Assembly: GCA_030615625.1 (NCBI GenBank)
Contig: JAUWYX010000002.1
Coordinates: 146,722-185,917 of the forward strand
Length of the DNA stretch: 39,196 bases
Source: Dehalococcoidia bacterium
GTDB lineage: Bacteria; Chloroflexota; Dehalococcoidia; GIF9; AB-539-J10
Direction: 5' to 3'
Both the position numbers and the translations under genes were made by a program. Positions 16,102 to 25,294 of the stretch are shown in pieces (position 1 is the first letter of the stretch; every line of letters begins with the position of its first letter). Below the pieces are notes generated by a model. That model searched no databases. It saw nothing but the letters and a program-made list of their open reading frames with translations, and was not told the origin of the DNA.

Positions 16102-17181
16102 TTAGTTTTGAACTTCAGGTTTTGCTGCCATTTTGACTCCCAGATAGGAGAAGACTCCAGCCCCTACTATAGTGCTCAGAACAAACGAGATCCCACGCTC
16201 GATCACTGTTGCTGCCATTGCCAGATTTAGAGGAACACCGAAAAGGGCAAAAATCGAAATTAATGACCCTTCAATAAGAACTAAGCCTCCTGGTAGAAAT
16301 GGAATAAGACCAACGATAGTCGGAAGTGAGGAGGCAACTAAAAGCATGGAAAATTTAGGATGATAGCCCAAGGCTAGGAATATAGTGTAAAGTCGAAAAA
16401 CATCAAGCGCTCCAATTGATAATGTCAAACTCCCTATCAACAATACCTTCTTCCATTTGTCTATCGTAGCATAGGTGCTTGAATAGAAAGTCTCAATTCC
16501 TTCTATTATTTCTTGAGTATTCCCGCGCTTTCTAAACCAACCGAGAACATGGTTTGTAATGCTGCTTATACCCCTGACTGCAATCCTTTTCTTGAAAAAG
16601 AGGCGGGGAATAAAGATTGTTCCGAGAGCGGCTAAAACCCAGGCTGCTATAAGAATCGAACCTAACTGGAGTGACCCTTTCCCAAATTGCAAAAACAAGC
16701 CCGCCATTAAAAACGAGACAACAACCAAGGGAGTAAGAGCGCGCTCACCAAATAAGGAAGCCATACCCGACGAATAACTCGTATTCTCCAGCCTATGCAT
16801 CATATAAACTCTTCCGAATGGGTCGCCACCAACACGTGCTCCAGGAGTAATATTATTAAGGAAAATGGCTGCGCAAAGTATCAGGTAACGAGTACCGAAG
16901 CTTATTCTACAGTTTATGAAAGAAAGTGCAGCTTGCCAGCGGGTGGCCCAAAGCCCCACGCTAAGAAAATATATGGCTATGGCTAATGCGATAAGTAAGC
17001 GGTTAGCACTCCTGACAGCTTCAAACATTTGATAAAAATTCTCATGTGCTAGAAGCCATCCAGCTACTGCCATGAGAATAATAGCGATAGCCACCAAGAA
17101 AACCGACTTACGCAGGTTTATCTTCGGCTTATATTCATTCACGCTGACACCAAATTTACCAGCAGCGCCAAATTTTGGCAA
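16102..17181 (-). CDS. YbhN/LPG-synthase-like integral membrane protein
   Basis: This 359-residue polytopic protein resembles the membrane domain of lysylphosphatidylglycerol synthases (UPF0104/YbhN/AglD group). Hydrophobic segments begin at about residue 28 and recur to the C terminus. The family-like stretch NNITPGARVGGDPFGRVYM sits about a third of the way along, and PFLPGGLVLIEGSL near the C terminus. Such genes often travel with GT4 glycosyltransferases and deacetylases. The start is uncertain: the reading frame opens with TTG at 17181, and a GTG at 17142 would also work; neither has a good ribosome site. Confidence 0.82.
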   Translation of the reverse strand: MPKFGAAGKFGVSVNEYKPKINLRKSVFLVAIAIILMAVAGWLLAHENFYQMFEAVRSANRLLIALAIAIYFLSVGLWATRWQAALSFINCRISFGTRYLILCAAIFLNNITPGARVGGDPFGRVYMMHRLENTSYSSGMASLFGERALTPLVVVSFLMAGLFLQFGKGSLQLGSILIAAWVLAALGTIFIPRLFFKKRIAVRGISSITNHVLGWFRKRGNTQEIIEGIETFYSSTYATIDKWKKVLLIGSLTLSIGALDVFRLYTIFLALGYHPKFSMLLVASSLPTIVGLIPFLPGGLVLIEGSLISIFALFGVPLNLAMAATVIERGISFVLSTIVGAGVFSYLGVKMAAKPEVQN

Positions 17182-17208
17182 CAGTCGGTTGAAAATATGA
17201 ACAACATA

Positions 17209-17314
17209 TTACTCTTTAGGTAGAGCCCAAAACAACGGCCAACGCTTCAGAGTTACTTTGTCGAAGAAGCCTAGAGAATACTCTGGTGTCACGATTAGTT
17301 TCTCAATTATTCGA
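17209..17314 (-). pseudogene. C-terminal remnant of an unidentified gene
   Basis: On the minus strand an open stretch reads RIIEKLIVTPEYSLGF, FDKVTLKRWP, LFWALPKE and then a stop at 17209-17211. It has no start and breaks off exactly where the duplicated yjbQ end begins. Its composition looks protein-like and it lies upstream of the membrane-protein gene on the same strand, so it is probably the 3' end of another gene of that cassette. The family was not recognised. Confidence 0.4.
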
Positions 17315-17392
17315 TGGCAGCAGATAGTTTTCGTAGATTTTGATAATCGTCCCAGATCCAGCAAGATTGCTATTCAGATATTGAGTGAGTAA
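17315..17392 (+). pseudogene. Duplicated 3' end of the yjbQ gene
   Basis: These 78 bases repeat the end of yjbQ (14640-14717) with about eight differences. They encode WQQIVFVDFDNRPR, then SSKIAIQILSE and a stop. No start or upstream part is present. Most differences are synonymous or conservative, so this looks like the end of a once-functional second copy. With 14640-14717 it forms direct repeats around the glycosyltransferase cassette. Confidence 0.8.
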
Positions 17393-17569
17393 GCAAAATT
17401 ATAGGATCAGATTTTCATTGTCATAAACTTAATAGGCAGAGGTGATGCGGCAACAATCTGATTGCACATTCTGAGGGATTATTAATTCTTCCCTTTTCGA
17501 TTGCCTGAATGTCTTGCTTTTTCCTTGCCTGAGTTGTCAGTATGAGTGAAAACTGCTAGATTTATGCCA

Positions 17570-18682
17570 ATGTCTTACCATCGAATAGTGGCTAAATTCG
17601 GCACCGGCCTTATTACCTCGGGCACTGACCATCTCGACTTGCAAGTTATGTCAAGTTTGGTGGAGCAGCTAGCCCGACTCCACGGCCAGGGGAAGGAGAT
17701 AATAATAATCTCTTCCGGAGCTATTGCCTCGGGAAGACAGAAGCTTAAAAAAGTTCCAGAACGCAAGAACACCCCTTTTAAACAAGTCCTGGCTTCGGTG
17801 GGGCAAAGCCACCTCATGTATACCTATGAACAACTTTTCAGCCAGTATGATATAACCGTAGCCCAGGCATTGCTCACGAAGGAAGACCTCTCGGACCGTA
17901 GTGGCTATCTTAATGCTCGTAATACCTTGCTGGCCCTTATCGAGCTTGGCATAATCTGCATTGTCAATGAGAATGACATTGTCGCCATCGATGAGATTGA
18001 AGGGCTCAAATTCGGGGATAACGATAATCTTTCCGCCATGGTGGCCAACCTGGTTGATGCTGACCTTTTAGTCATGCTCACCGATATCGGAGGCTTATAC
18101 ACTGCCAACCCACATTACAATCCTCAAGCTCAACTTATTCGCCGGGTGGATAAAATTGACGCCGAAATTGAACGCATGGCTAGTGATACCGCCAGTCGCC
18201 AGGGGATTGGCGGCATGGCAACCAAGATTGAAGCAGCCAGGCTAGCTACCTCTTCAGGGGTAAACGTAGTCATTGCCGATGGGCGAGAACCTGACATACT
18301 GGTGAGGATTAGCCAGGGAGAAGACATAGGCACTTTCTTTCCCACGCAGGTGAACAAGCTGGAGAGCAAAAAGAGGTGGATGCTCAGCGGGCTGGCTTCC
18401 AAAGGCAAGGTCACGGTGGACAAAGGCGCCGTCTTAGCCCTCAAGGAGCAAAATAAGAGCCTGCTCCCTGCGGGGGTTATGAAGGCGGGGGGGGAGTTTC
18501 AGCGCGGCGATATTGTGGATATCCTGGACGAGCAGGGCAAACGCATTGGCTATGGTATTTCCAACTATAGCTCTTCTGATTTAGCTATAATCGGAGGGAA
18601 ACATTCCGATGAAATCTTCAGCCTCCTCGGCTACGATTATGGCGACGAAGTGGTTCACAGAAATAATATGGTGATGGTGTGA
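17570..18682 (+). CDS. proB: Glutamate 5-kinase
   Basis: ProB phosphorylates glutamate, the first step of proline synthesis. The amino-acid-kinase domain shows IIIISSGAIASGRQKL, IVNENDIVAIDEI, FGDNDNLSAMVA and LTDIGGLYTANP. A complete PUA domain forms the C terminus (GKVTVDKGAVLALKE, LPAGVMKAGGEFQRGD). Starts at 17546 (GTG), 17564 and 17570 (both ATG) are in frame without a clear ribosome site. 17570 is chosen because MSYHRIVAKFGTG aligns with the family N terminus. The spacer 17393-17569 shows no gene. Confidence 0.92.
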   Translation: MSYHRIVAKFGTGLITSGTDHLDLQVMSSLVEQLARLHGQGKEIIIISSGAIASGRQKLKKVPERKNTPFKQVLASVGQSHLMYTYEQLFSQYDITVAQALLTKEDLSDRSGYLNARNTLLALIELGIICIVNENDIVAIDEIEGLKFGDNDNLSAMVANLVDADLLVMLTDIGGLYTANPHYNPQAQLIRRVDKIDAEIERMASDTASRQGIGGMATKIEAARLATSSGVNVVIADGREPDILVRISQGEDIGTFFPTQVNKLESKKRWMLSGLASKGKVTVDKGAVLALKEQNKSLLPAGVMKAGGEFQRGDIVDILDEQGKRIGYGISNYSSSDLAIIGGKHSDEIFSLLGYDYGDEVVHRNNMVMV

Positions 18683-18916
18683 GGAAACTGACAATGAGTA
18701 ACTAGTATATAAAAATTAGCTCCCGGTGGTAGCAGCCCACGCCTCTACAGACGCTGCCATCTTTATCAGATGACCAACCGTTTTCCAGGAGCTTTTCCTA
18801 CTGCTCCCAAATTTATAGTAAAATGTTATAGTTTTGTCAACATCTCATTGGCATTTCGAAGAAGGTGGAGTTAGACATGGGCGATAACTAAAACCATCAA
18901 TAGAAGAGCGTAAATT

Positions 18917-20191
18917 ATGGAATCAGCCGTAAAAGAATTAAAGGAAAAGGGGAAGGCAGCTAAGGCAGCCTCAAGGAGGCTGGCTTTCCTTTCCACCGAA
19001 ACTAAGAACAAGGCGTTGGTCAATACTGCTGAAGCTCTTATCACCAAAAAGGATGAAATTCTGGCAGCCAACAAAATTGATTATGAGGAGGCGAAGGCTT
19101 CGGGGATGAGCGAAGCCATGCTCGATAGGCTTATGCTATCGCCATCCCGCCTTGAGGGCATAGCTCAGGACACAAGAACAGTGGCTGCACTGCCTGACCC
19201 CGTAGGCGAGGTGTTTGAGATGCGAACTCTGCCCAATGGTTTGCAGATAGGCAGGAAGCGAGTCCCCTTGGGAGTTATCGGTGCGATATACGAAAGCCGC
19301 CCCAATGTTACCATAGACATATCAAGCCTGTGCCTTAAATCGGGCAATGCTGTTATCCTTCGGGGTGGCAAGGAAGCCATAAATTCCAACACTGCCCTAG
19401 CCAGGGTAGCCCAGGAGGCCTGCAACCAGGCTGGTGTGCCTCAGGGAACAATCCAACTTATTGAGTCCACAGAACGGACTTTAGTGAACCAAATGCTCAA
19501 GATGAAGGGAATAATTGACCTGATGATTCCCCGTGGCGGTACTGGTTTGATAAAGCTCGTCTCGGAAAATGCCGCTATGCCCGTACTTACCGGCGGCATC
19601 GGTGTTTGCCATACCTACGTGGATAAGAGTGCTGACCTGAATAAGGCGGTAGCCATTGCTTACAATGCCAAAGTCCAGCGTCCCACCGTTTGCAACGCTC
19701 TGGATTGTCTCCTAGTCCATAATCAAGTTGCTCAAGCTTACCTGCCTGCTATTGCCAAGGAGTGGGCTAAAGCCGGGGTGGAAATGCACTGCGATGAGCG
19801 AGCCATGGCTATACTTAAGCCCATTCCATCCCTGAAGCTGGCCCCGGCAACGGACGAGGACTGGGGGAAGGAATACCTATCGCTAAGAGCGGCTATTAAG
19901 GTGGTTAATTCCCTGGACGAAGCCCTGGAGCACATTGAGAAATACGGCTCAGGGCACTCCGAAGCTATCGTTACCGAAGACTATTCGGCAGTAACGCGCT
20001 TTCTCAACGAAGTGGACGCCGCCTGTGTCTACGCCAATGCCAGCACCCGTTTCACCGACGGGAGCCAGTTTGGATTAGGTGCCGAGATAGGCATAAGCAC
20101 CCAAAAATTTCACGCCCGTGGTCCCATGGCTTTGAAAGAGCTAACCAGCTACAAGTGGATTATCCAAGGCAATGGTCAGGTCCGGCCTTAG
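18917..20191 (+). CDS. proA: Glutamate-5-semialdehyde dehydrogenase (gamma-glutamyl phosphate reductase)
   Basis: ProA reduces gamma-glutamyl phosphate with NADPH to the semialdehyde, following ProB. The 424 residues have the family motifs VPLGVIGAIYESRPNVT, NAVILRGGKEAINSN, MIPRGGTGLI and the catalytic-Cys region QRPTVCNALDCLLVH. FTDGSQFGLGAEIGISTQK lies near the C terminus. A spacer of 234 bases separates it from proB, with no second gene. The proA stop faces the stop of the convergent gene at 20217. Confidence 0.95.
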   Translation: MESAVKELKEKGKAAKAASRRLAFLSTETKNKALVNTAEALITKKDEILAANKIDYEEAKASGMSEAMLDRLMLSPSRLEGIAQDTRTVAALPDPVGEVFEMRTLPNGLQIGRKRVPLGVIGAIYESRPNVTIDISSLCLKSGNAVILRGGKEAINSNTALARVAQEACNQAGVPQGTIQLIESTERTLVNQMLKMKGIIDLMIPRGGTGLIKLVSENAAMPVLTGGIGVCHTYVDKSADLNKAVAIAYNAKVQRPTVCNALDCLLVHNQVAQAYLPAIAKEWAKAGVEMHCDERAMAILKPIPSLKLAPATDEDWGKEYLSLRAAIKVVNSLDEALEHIEKYGSGHSEAIVTEDYSAVTRFLNEVDAACVYANASTRFTDGSQFGLGAEIGISTQKFHARGPMALKELTSYKWIIQGNGQVRP

Positions 20192-20216
20192 CCTCCGTGT
20201 CACTAAAGCACAAGCA

Positions 20217-20795
20217 TTACGAGACCGAGCCGTGTATTCTCAAGAGTTCAGCCCGGGAAAGCCAAACCGCCTTAACTTTCACGGATTTACGAGAGGTGAT
20301 ATGCTTCTTAAACCAGGGGGTATGATGTGACTGCATTAGTGCGGCGATGTGGAGCCGGGCCAGCTTTATCCTCAGGGTGTTCGGCAGATCAATGACCTGG
20401 AATCCCAACCGTCTAGCGTGAGCATGAAAGGCAGTCCATCCATACACTGCAACGATGCTCCCATATTTTCCATCGGCTACTTCGGTGGCAAGGAGTTGCA
20501 ATCCATCTTTGAAGTAGTAGAAGAGTCCCCGGGGGAAGCCTCTTGTCCCTGACCCTGAGCTTGGCCGCAGTCTCTCAGCAATCCAAGCATCATTGAAATG
20601 GAGTTTGATGACAGGGTCGCCCGGCCCGATCTCACAACCATCCTCCAGCTTGATAGGACAGCCCCTGTGACGTCTCACCTCAATGCAGATGAGGCTGTTT
20701 TTTTCCAGAGGCTTGATATCAAGAACCATTGTGTGAACTTTGTTTATGATGGGCAACATAGCTCGTATAATAGTTCTTAATAAAGAAGAGGCCAT
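20217..20795 (-). CDS. YkoP-like protein
   Basis: This is a 192-residue protein with a basic, mildly hydrophobic N terminus. The region from about residue 34 to 75 (ICIEVRRHRGCPIKLEDG, IGPGDPVIKLHFND) resembles the YkoP-like family of Bacillus, whose function is unknown and whose relatives sit among glycosyltransferase and envelope genes. The ATG at 20795 has AGGGTG upstream. It lies about 100 bases downstream of the PaaK-like gene on the same strand. The family assignment rests on recall of this motif, so confidence is moderate. Confidence 0.55.
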   Translation of the reverse strand: MASSLLRTIIRAMLPIINKVHTMVLDIKPLEKNSLICIEVRRHRGCPIKLEDGCEIGPGDPVIKLHFNDAWIAERLRPSSGSGTRGFPRGLFYYFKDGLQLLATEVADGKYGSIVAVYGWTAFHAHARRLGFQVIDLPNTLRIKLARLHIAALMQSHHTPWFKKHITSRKSVKVKAVWLSRAELLRIHGSVS

Positions 20796-20892
20796 GTATC
20801 ACCCTGGGAACTCATTTTCCCACCTAACCACTCGGCATCCGCAGGCATAGCTTTCTGGAACGCGCGGCAATCCGGTCGCTAATAACTCACGG

Positions 20893-22290
20893 TTATTGTA
20901 CTGACTGATTTACGTTGGAGATGATGTTCTTCCACTTCCCCATATGACGGGAGCGGTCTTCCAGCGTGGTTACCAGTTCAACACGAATAGACGGGCGATC
21001 AACGCCCAGGGCATGTAACTTCCGTGTCAGTTGTTCCCTGACGCTACAAGCTGTGTTTTCATTCCCTTCCTCGAACATCAGCCGCAAACAGATACCGTCT
21101 GGTTCATGTACCACCTGGTACTGCCGTATATCCGCGAAGCTTTCCAGAACGTTCCAAAAATGGACAGGATGAACAGCAACCTGTCTCCCTCCTTGACCTT
21201 GAAGGTAGAGAACATCGTCATTCCTGCCGTTGATGGCAAGAATACGTCGGAATGGTTGGCCACACGGGCACGGCTCCGGAGCCAGTACCATCATATCGGA
21301 TATTTCGTAGCGGATGACGGGCTGAGTGAAGCCGAAGAGACTGGTGAACAGAATCTTGTGTCCTAGAGTCCCGTCGGGCACATGGCGGTTGTCCTCATCT
21401 ACTACCTCAACAATGCCCAAATCTTCGAAGATGTGCATCCCTTGGCCAGGGTTGCACTCCATAGCGCGGAGTCCCTCCTGAGTGCCATAGATGTCAAAGA
21501 CAGAACTTTGCCACGCAGCCTGGAGTTGCTTCCTCAATTCGCTGGGCAGTGGTTCACCACCGCCGGCGATAATACAGGGATTGATATGCAAGCGCCCTTG
21601 AAGTTGTTCTGTCACAAGCAGCCCAAGCATGGATGGAAAACCCCGAAGGATGTGGGGTTGAAGGGAATTTAACCGCTGAACCAGCTCTTCGATAGGAGCA
21701 GTAGCCGGTAACACGTGAAACCGGTAAAGGCCGATATCCATGCTCAGGGGGAGGCGATAACTATCGTGCAGAGGGCTGGGAGAGCCGATGGTAACAATCG
21801 TGGGGCGTCTCCTTGAGAAGGGAACCACTCCCATCATGGCTGCAATCCGCATACTTGCCGCCTCCTGAATACTCCATTCTTTTCGATTGAATACTACCAC
21901 CGTTTTATGCCCGGAGCTACCCGCCGTAGTAAGCACACGATACTCGTTCAGGTAATACTCATCCCCGGAAACATGGGCCATATGTTCCTGTAGTTGGGAG
22001 AGGCGCAACCGAGGGTCAGTGACAATTTCGTCGAAGTGTTTCATGTAGGCTTTTTTGTCCATGATAGGGAAGTCTTGGAGACTATAGGGCTGCCTCATCC
22101 GGTGTGTGCTGCATAACTCGCGGTAAAAGGGAGACTGTTGAGTTACCCAATCAAGAAGCCTGGCTAGCCGGCGCTGCTGCAACTCCTCAATCTTGGCGCG
22201 GGGCCAGCACTCATGTTTGATTAACGCCTGCCGATAAGCGATGGCTCGGGCCAGGTCTCCCAAGCGACGCAGCGTATGCGGCTCCTTCAT
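20893..22290 (-). CDS. PaaK-like adenylate-forming enzyme
   Basis: This 465-residue protein belongs to the phenylacetate-CoA ligase/F390 synthetase branch of adenylate-forming enzymes. It has LLDWVTQQSPFYREL near the N terminus, a glycine/serine-rich nucleotide motif TTAGSSGHKTVVVF, an acidic tyrosine motif FDIYGTQEGLR, IRYEISDMM and a PCPCGQPFRRI segment as in PaaK. The ANGRNDDVL stretch and the C-terminal lid follow. The substrate is unknown; nothing in the neighbourhood indicates phenylacetate catabolism. Pairing with a YkoP-like gene suggests an envelope or lipid role, which is inference. Confidence 0.8.
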   Translation of the reverse strand: MKEPHTLRRLGDLARAIAYRQALIKHECWPRAKIEELQQRRLARLLDWVTQQSPFYRELCSTHRMRQPYSLQDFPIMDKKAYMKHFDEIVTDPRLRLSQLQEHMAHVSGDEYYLNEYRVLTTAGSSGHKTVVVFNRKEWSIQEAASMRIAAMMGVVPFSRRRPTIVTIGSPSPLHDSYRLPLSMDIGLYRFHVLPATAPIEELVQRLNSLQPHILRGFPSMLGLLVTEQLQGRLHINPCIIAGGGEPLPSELRKQLQAAWQSSVFDIYGTQEGLRAMECNPGQGMHIFEDLGIVEVVDEDNRHVPDGTLGHKILFTSLFGFTQPVIRYEISDMMVLAPEPCPCGQPFRRILAINGRNDDVLYLQGQGGRQVAVHPVHFWNVLESFADIRQYQVVHEPDGICLRLMFEEGNENTACSVREQLTRKLHALGVDRPSIRVELVTTLEDRSRHMGKWKNIISNVNQSVQ

Positions 22291-22624
22291 CCAGCATTAT
22301 CCTCGAATTACCTTCAGGAGCCCATGTCACCTCAGCTGTCCCCCAAGCGCTCATCGGCTCCAGGTAATCCTTGGTTTTTAAAAACTACATCGTATTACTA
22401 GGTATTTTGCATTATAAACTGGTCAGTAGTTACTGTCAAGTGCGTCGGGAATTTTTGCATTAGAAACACTGCTACCAGGATAATGGCTTAATGGAGGAGT
22501 AGTTTGGGAAATAGAAAAAACCTTCTCTTTAGCTCGGGTGGACAGCAAAGACATTCTGGATAAGGAGACTTTGAGGACGAAGAGAACTTTGCAAAAAGCA
22601 GCAGGCTGGGAATACTTCGTGAGA
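22291..22624. other. Gene-free stretch upstream of the PaaK-like gene
   Basis: No convincing gene is seen here. A perfect 12-base palindrome, GTTTTTAAAAAC, lies at 22374-22385. A plus-strand open frame of about 50 codons without a start codon runs from about 22500 into the MscS gene end; it may be a gene relic or chance. Promoters for the minus-strand PaaK-like gene could lie here but none is clear. Confidence 0.4.
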
Positions 22625-23503
22625 CTAATCCTCCTTCTTAGGAAAATCTGGTAAAGGACTGCCAAAATACACTTTGGTATGGGGCCAGGGTATTTCTATA
22701 CCCTCGGCATCAAAAGCTTTCTTGAGGCGAAGCCTCAACTCCCCCATCACTGCCCACTGCTCTATAGGTTTAACATCGCCCAAAATCTTGATATCTATTC
22801 CGGAGTCGCCCAGATTATCAACCCTCAGCGCCTGGGGAGGACTTTTGATTACTTTACGCCATTTTTCATCCTCAGCAAGTTCCTGCCCTACGCGATTTAT
22901 CACGCTTATGGCATGGTCGAGGTCAGTGTCATATGCTACCGAGACATTGAGATTGACCCTACCAAAGTGTCTGGTGAAGTTGCTGGCTATCCTGATTTCA
23001 CCATTGGGTACATGGTGGACTATACCATCCAGGTCACGGAGCACCGTCTTTCTCAAAGTTACCTCCTCCACCAAACCAGCGACGTCGGCTACCCTGGCTA
23101 CATCTCCCACCCTGTACTGGTTCTCCAAAATGATGAATATGCCAGCAATGAGGTCTCTTATCAAGTACTGAGCGCCGAAGCCGATGGCTATGCCGACGAT
23201 GCCGAAGCCAGCCAGAACTGGCGCGACGGGTAGTCCCACCTCAGACAGGACCATCATTATGGCAACTATGCCAATGAATACCCGCCCCATCCCCTTGAAG
23301 ATAGATAGAAGGGTATTCGTCCTCTTCTCTATCCCCTCTTTGCTTTCCTTATATTTGGTTCGGGCTACGCTACGGCGCACAATAGGCGGGAGAAACTTAT
23401 TTAAGGCAAACCACAACACTGCTCCCACCACCACTATGATAAGGATGCGGGTGCCATGGTCTATCAACCAAGTGACTACGGTGGCCCAACTCAATTCCGG
23501 CAT
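22625..23503 (-). CDS. MscS-family mechanosensitive channel
   Basis: This small-conductance mechanosensitive channel opens under membrane tension to release solutes. The 292 residues show an N-terminal transmembrane segment (IDHGTRILIIVVVGAVLWF), a second one around 70-90 and the pore helix with alternating Gly/Ala (GFGIVGIAIGFGAQYLIRDL). The beta domain (YRVGDVARV) and alpha/beta C-terminal domain complete the standard MscS core. The start at 23503 has a strong ribosome site (GGAGGT). It stands alone between the envelope pair and the his operon. Confidence 0.92.
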   Translation of the reverse strand: MPELSWATVVTWLIDHGTRILIIVVVGAVLWFALNKFLPPIVRRSVARTKYKESKEGIEKRTNTLLSIFKGMGRVFIGIVAIMMVLSEVGLPVAPVLAGFGIVGIAIGFGAQYLIRDLIAGIFIILENQYRVGDVARVADVAGLVEEVTLRKTVLRDLDGIVHHVPNGEIRIASNFTRHFGRVNLNVSVAYDTDLDHAISVINRVGQELAEDEKWRKVIKSPPQALRVDNLGDSGIDIKILGDVKPIEQWAVMGELRLRLKKAFDAEGIEIPWPHTKVYFGSPLPDFPKKED

Positions 23504-23622
23504 TTGTTACCTCCGCTGCTCTACACTTTCTACATAGACTAACTCTATATTATTTTAAACATAATTGAGCCCGCTGTATAGCTGCACTCCTTGAGAGCCT
23601 TGAGACTGAATCAGATGTCTTT

Positions 23623-24213
23623 CTAACCTTCAATAACCTCTTTTGTGCTGGGCACCCTGCCCAGGATTCGCTCGTCAATGCGGGTAGCTGTATCCAGGGC
23701 TCGGGCCAGGGCTTTGAATAAGGCTTCGGCTTTGTGGTGGTCGTTGATGCCGCTGAGCACTTTGGCGTGGAGGTTGACTTTGGCTTCGGAGGCAAGGGAG
23801 ACTAGAAAATGGCGGACTAAATCAGCGTCCAGGTCGCCTATGTTGGCTTCGTTAAAGTCTGCCTCGATTACACTGTAGACTCTGCCTCCAATATCCACAG
23901 CCACCGCTGCCAGAGCTTCATCCATAGGTACGATAGCATGGGCCATACGAACAATGCCTTGCTTTTCTCCCAGTGCCTGGTTAAAAGCCTTGCCCAGCGA
24001 AATAGCCACATCCTCCACTACGTGGTGCTGGTCGGGACCCGAGGCTGAGATTTTTATGTCGAATACTCCGTGCTGAGCTAGCTGGGTAAGGAGATGGTCG
24101 AACATTCTCATGCCGGTGGTGATTTGAAATTGTCCGCTGCCGTCAATGTTGAGCTCCACCCTGACATTCGTTTCGGCAGTCTCACGGGCAACTGTTGCTT
24201 TTCTTTCAGTCAT
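23623..24213 (-). CDS. hisB: Imidazoleglycerol-phosphate dehydratase
   Basis: HisB converts imidazole glycerol phosphate to imidazole acetol phosphate using manganese. The 196 residues form the monofunctional enzyme with metal-binding motifs MFDHLL (38-42), DQHHVVEDVA (61-70, with His63, His64, Glu67) and, in the second repeat half, NDHHKAEALFKALARAL. There is no fused phosphatase. It overlaps the end of hisC by 8 bases and is the last gene of the his operon. Confidence 0.97.
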   Translation of the reverse strand: MTERKATVARETAETNVRVELNIDGSGQFQITTGMRMFDHLLTQLAQHGVFDIKISASGPDQHHVVEDVAISLGKAFNQALGEKQGIVRMAHAIVPMDEALAAVAVDIGGRVYSVIEADFNEANIGDLDADLVRHFLVSLASEAKVNLHAKVLSGINDHHKAEALFKALARALDTATRIDERILGRVPSTKEVIEG

Positions 24214-25294
24214 ATTTAACCTCCTTTAATGCCTTAACCAGAGCATCAGTATCCTCAGGTCTGCCCACGCTAATTCGCAGGCAGTCTTTCAATCTAGGAG
24301 TATCAAAATGGCGAACAAAGATGCCCTTTTTTTGCAGTTGGCGCCAGATTTTTTTGGCCTTTCCGTCGGGCAGAGAACAGAGGATAAAGTTTCCCTGGGA
24401 GGGGTAAGGCCTTAGCCAATTCAGTTCCTTTAGTTTGCTAAATAATCGCTTCCGCTCCATAACTATCTTGGTAACATTAGCACGAAGATATTCTATATCT
24501 GCCAGGGAAGCTAGCACCGCAGCCTGAGCTGCGGCATTGGCGTTATAGGGCTGCTTAATCTTCATCAGGTAACCAGCAATTTCTACGGGGAAAAATCCGT
24601 AGCCTATCCTTAAGCCGGCTAGCCCGGCCCATTTGCTGAAGGTGCGTAAAACTATCAAGTTAGGGTAAGAGGGCACTAGGTTGGCCATGGTTACATTGCT
24701 GAATTCAAAATAGGCTTCGTCCACGACAACAATTTTTCCGGTCCCAACAAGCTCCATAATTTCCTTCTCGGTGGCGGTGTCGCCGGTGGGATTATTGGGC
24801 GAGGCAACAAAGATGGCCTTTGTTCTCCTGGTCAATGCCTTCTTCATACCGACCATATCAAGGGCAAAATCTTCAGCTCTAGGCACATCAACCACCCTGC
24901 CTCCACAAACATCGGTGCTAAAGGGGTACATACCGAATGTCGGTGGAAAATTGATAACTTCGTCTCCGGGTTTGAGGAAAAGCCTGAGGATAAGGTCGAT
25001 AAGTTCATCGCTGCCCATGCCGCAAACAATGTGCTGGCGGCCCAGGCCAGTATATTTCTCTAAAGCCTTCCGTAGCTCTCTTTGCTCCGGGTCGGGGTAA
25101 CTATGATAATAGGGATAAGTGGCTAGAGCTTGATAGACCTTTGGGGAACACCCATAAGGATTCTCGTTACCATCAAGCTTTATTACCTTATTCGAAGGCA
25201 ATTCAGCCCGTTGGCTCAAAACTTCTGTAGGCTCGATAGGGATGTAACCCTTCATGGTCACGAGCTCAGGCCTTATAAGTTTTTTTATGTCCAT
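24206..25294 (-). CDS. hisC: Histidinol-phosphate aminotransferase
   Basis: This is a PLP-dependent fold-type-I aminotransferase that makes histidinol phosphate from imidazole acetol phosphate and glutamate. Motifs are KLDGNENPYGCSPKV, ASPNNPTGD, VVDEAYFEF and TFSKWAGLAGLRIGYG with the PLP lysine. The reading frame extends 12 codons upstream, but ATG 25294 gives the family start MDIKKLIRPEL, so 362 residues. The extra upstream part lies in an AT-rich repeat. The ribosome site is weak. Confidence 0.95.
   Translation of the reverse strand: MDIKKLIRPELVTMKGYIPIEPTEVLSQRAELPSNKVIKLDGNENPYGCSPKVYQALATYPYYHSYPDPEQRELRKALEKYTGLGRQHIVCGMGSDELIDLILRLFLKPGDEVINFPPTFGMYPFSTDVCGGRVVDVPRAEDFALDMVGMKKALTRRTKAIFVASPNNPTGDTATEKEIMELVGTGKIVVVDEAYFEFSNVTMANLVPSYPNLIVLRTFSKWAGLAGLRIGYGFFPVEIAGYLMKIKQPYNANAAAQAAVLASLADIEYLRANVTKIVMERKRLFSKLKELNWLRPYPSQGNFILCSLPDGKAKKIWRQLQKKGIFVRHFDTPRLKDCLRISVGRPEDTDALVKALKEVKYD

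Noticed and set aside
22500-22653. Plus-strand open stretch of about 50 codons before the MscS gene end
   Set aside because: No start codon, no recognised family; could be a relic but evidence is too thin for a gene call.
22679-23233. 184-codon plus-strand open frame opposite the MscS gene
   Set aside because: The minus-strand MscS protein is complete with motifs and ribosome site; the plus frame shows neither.
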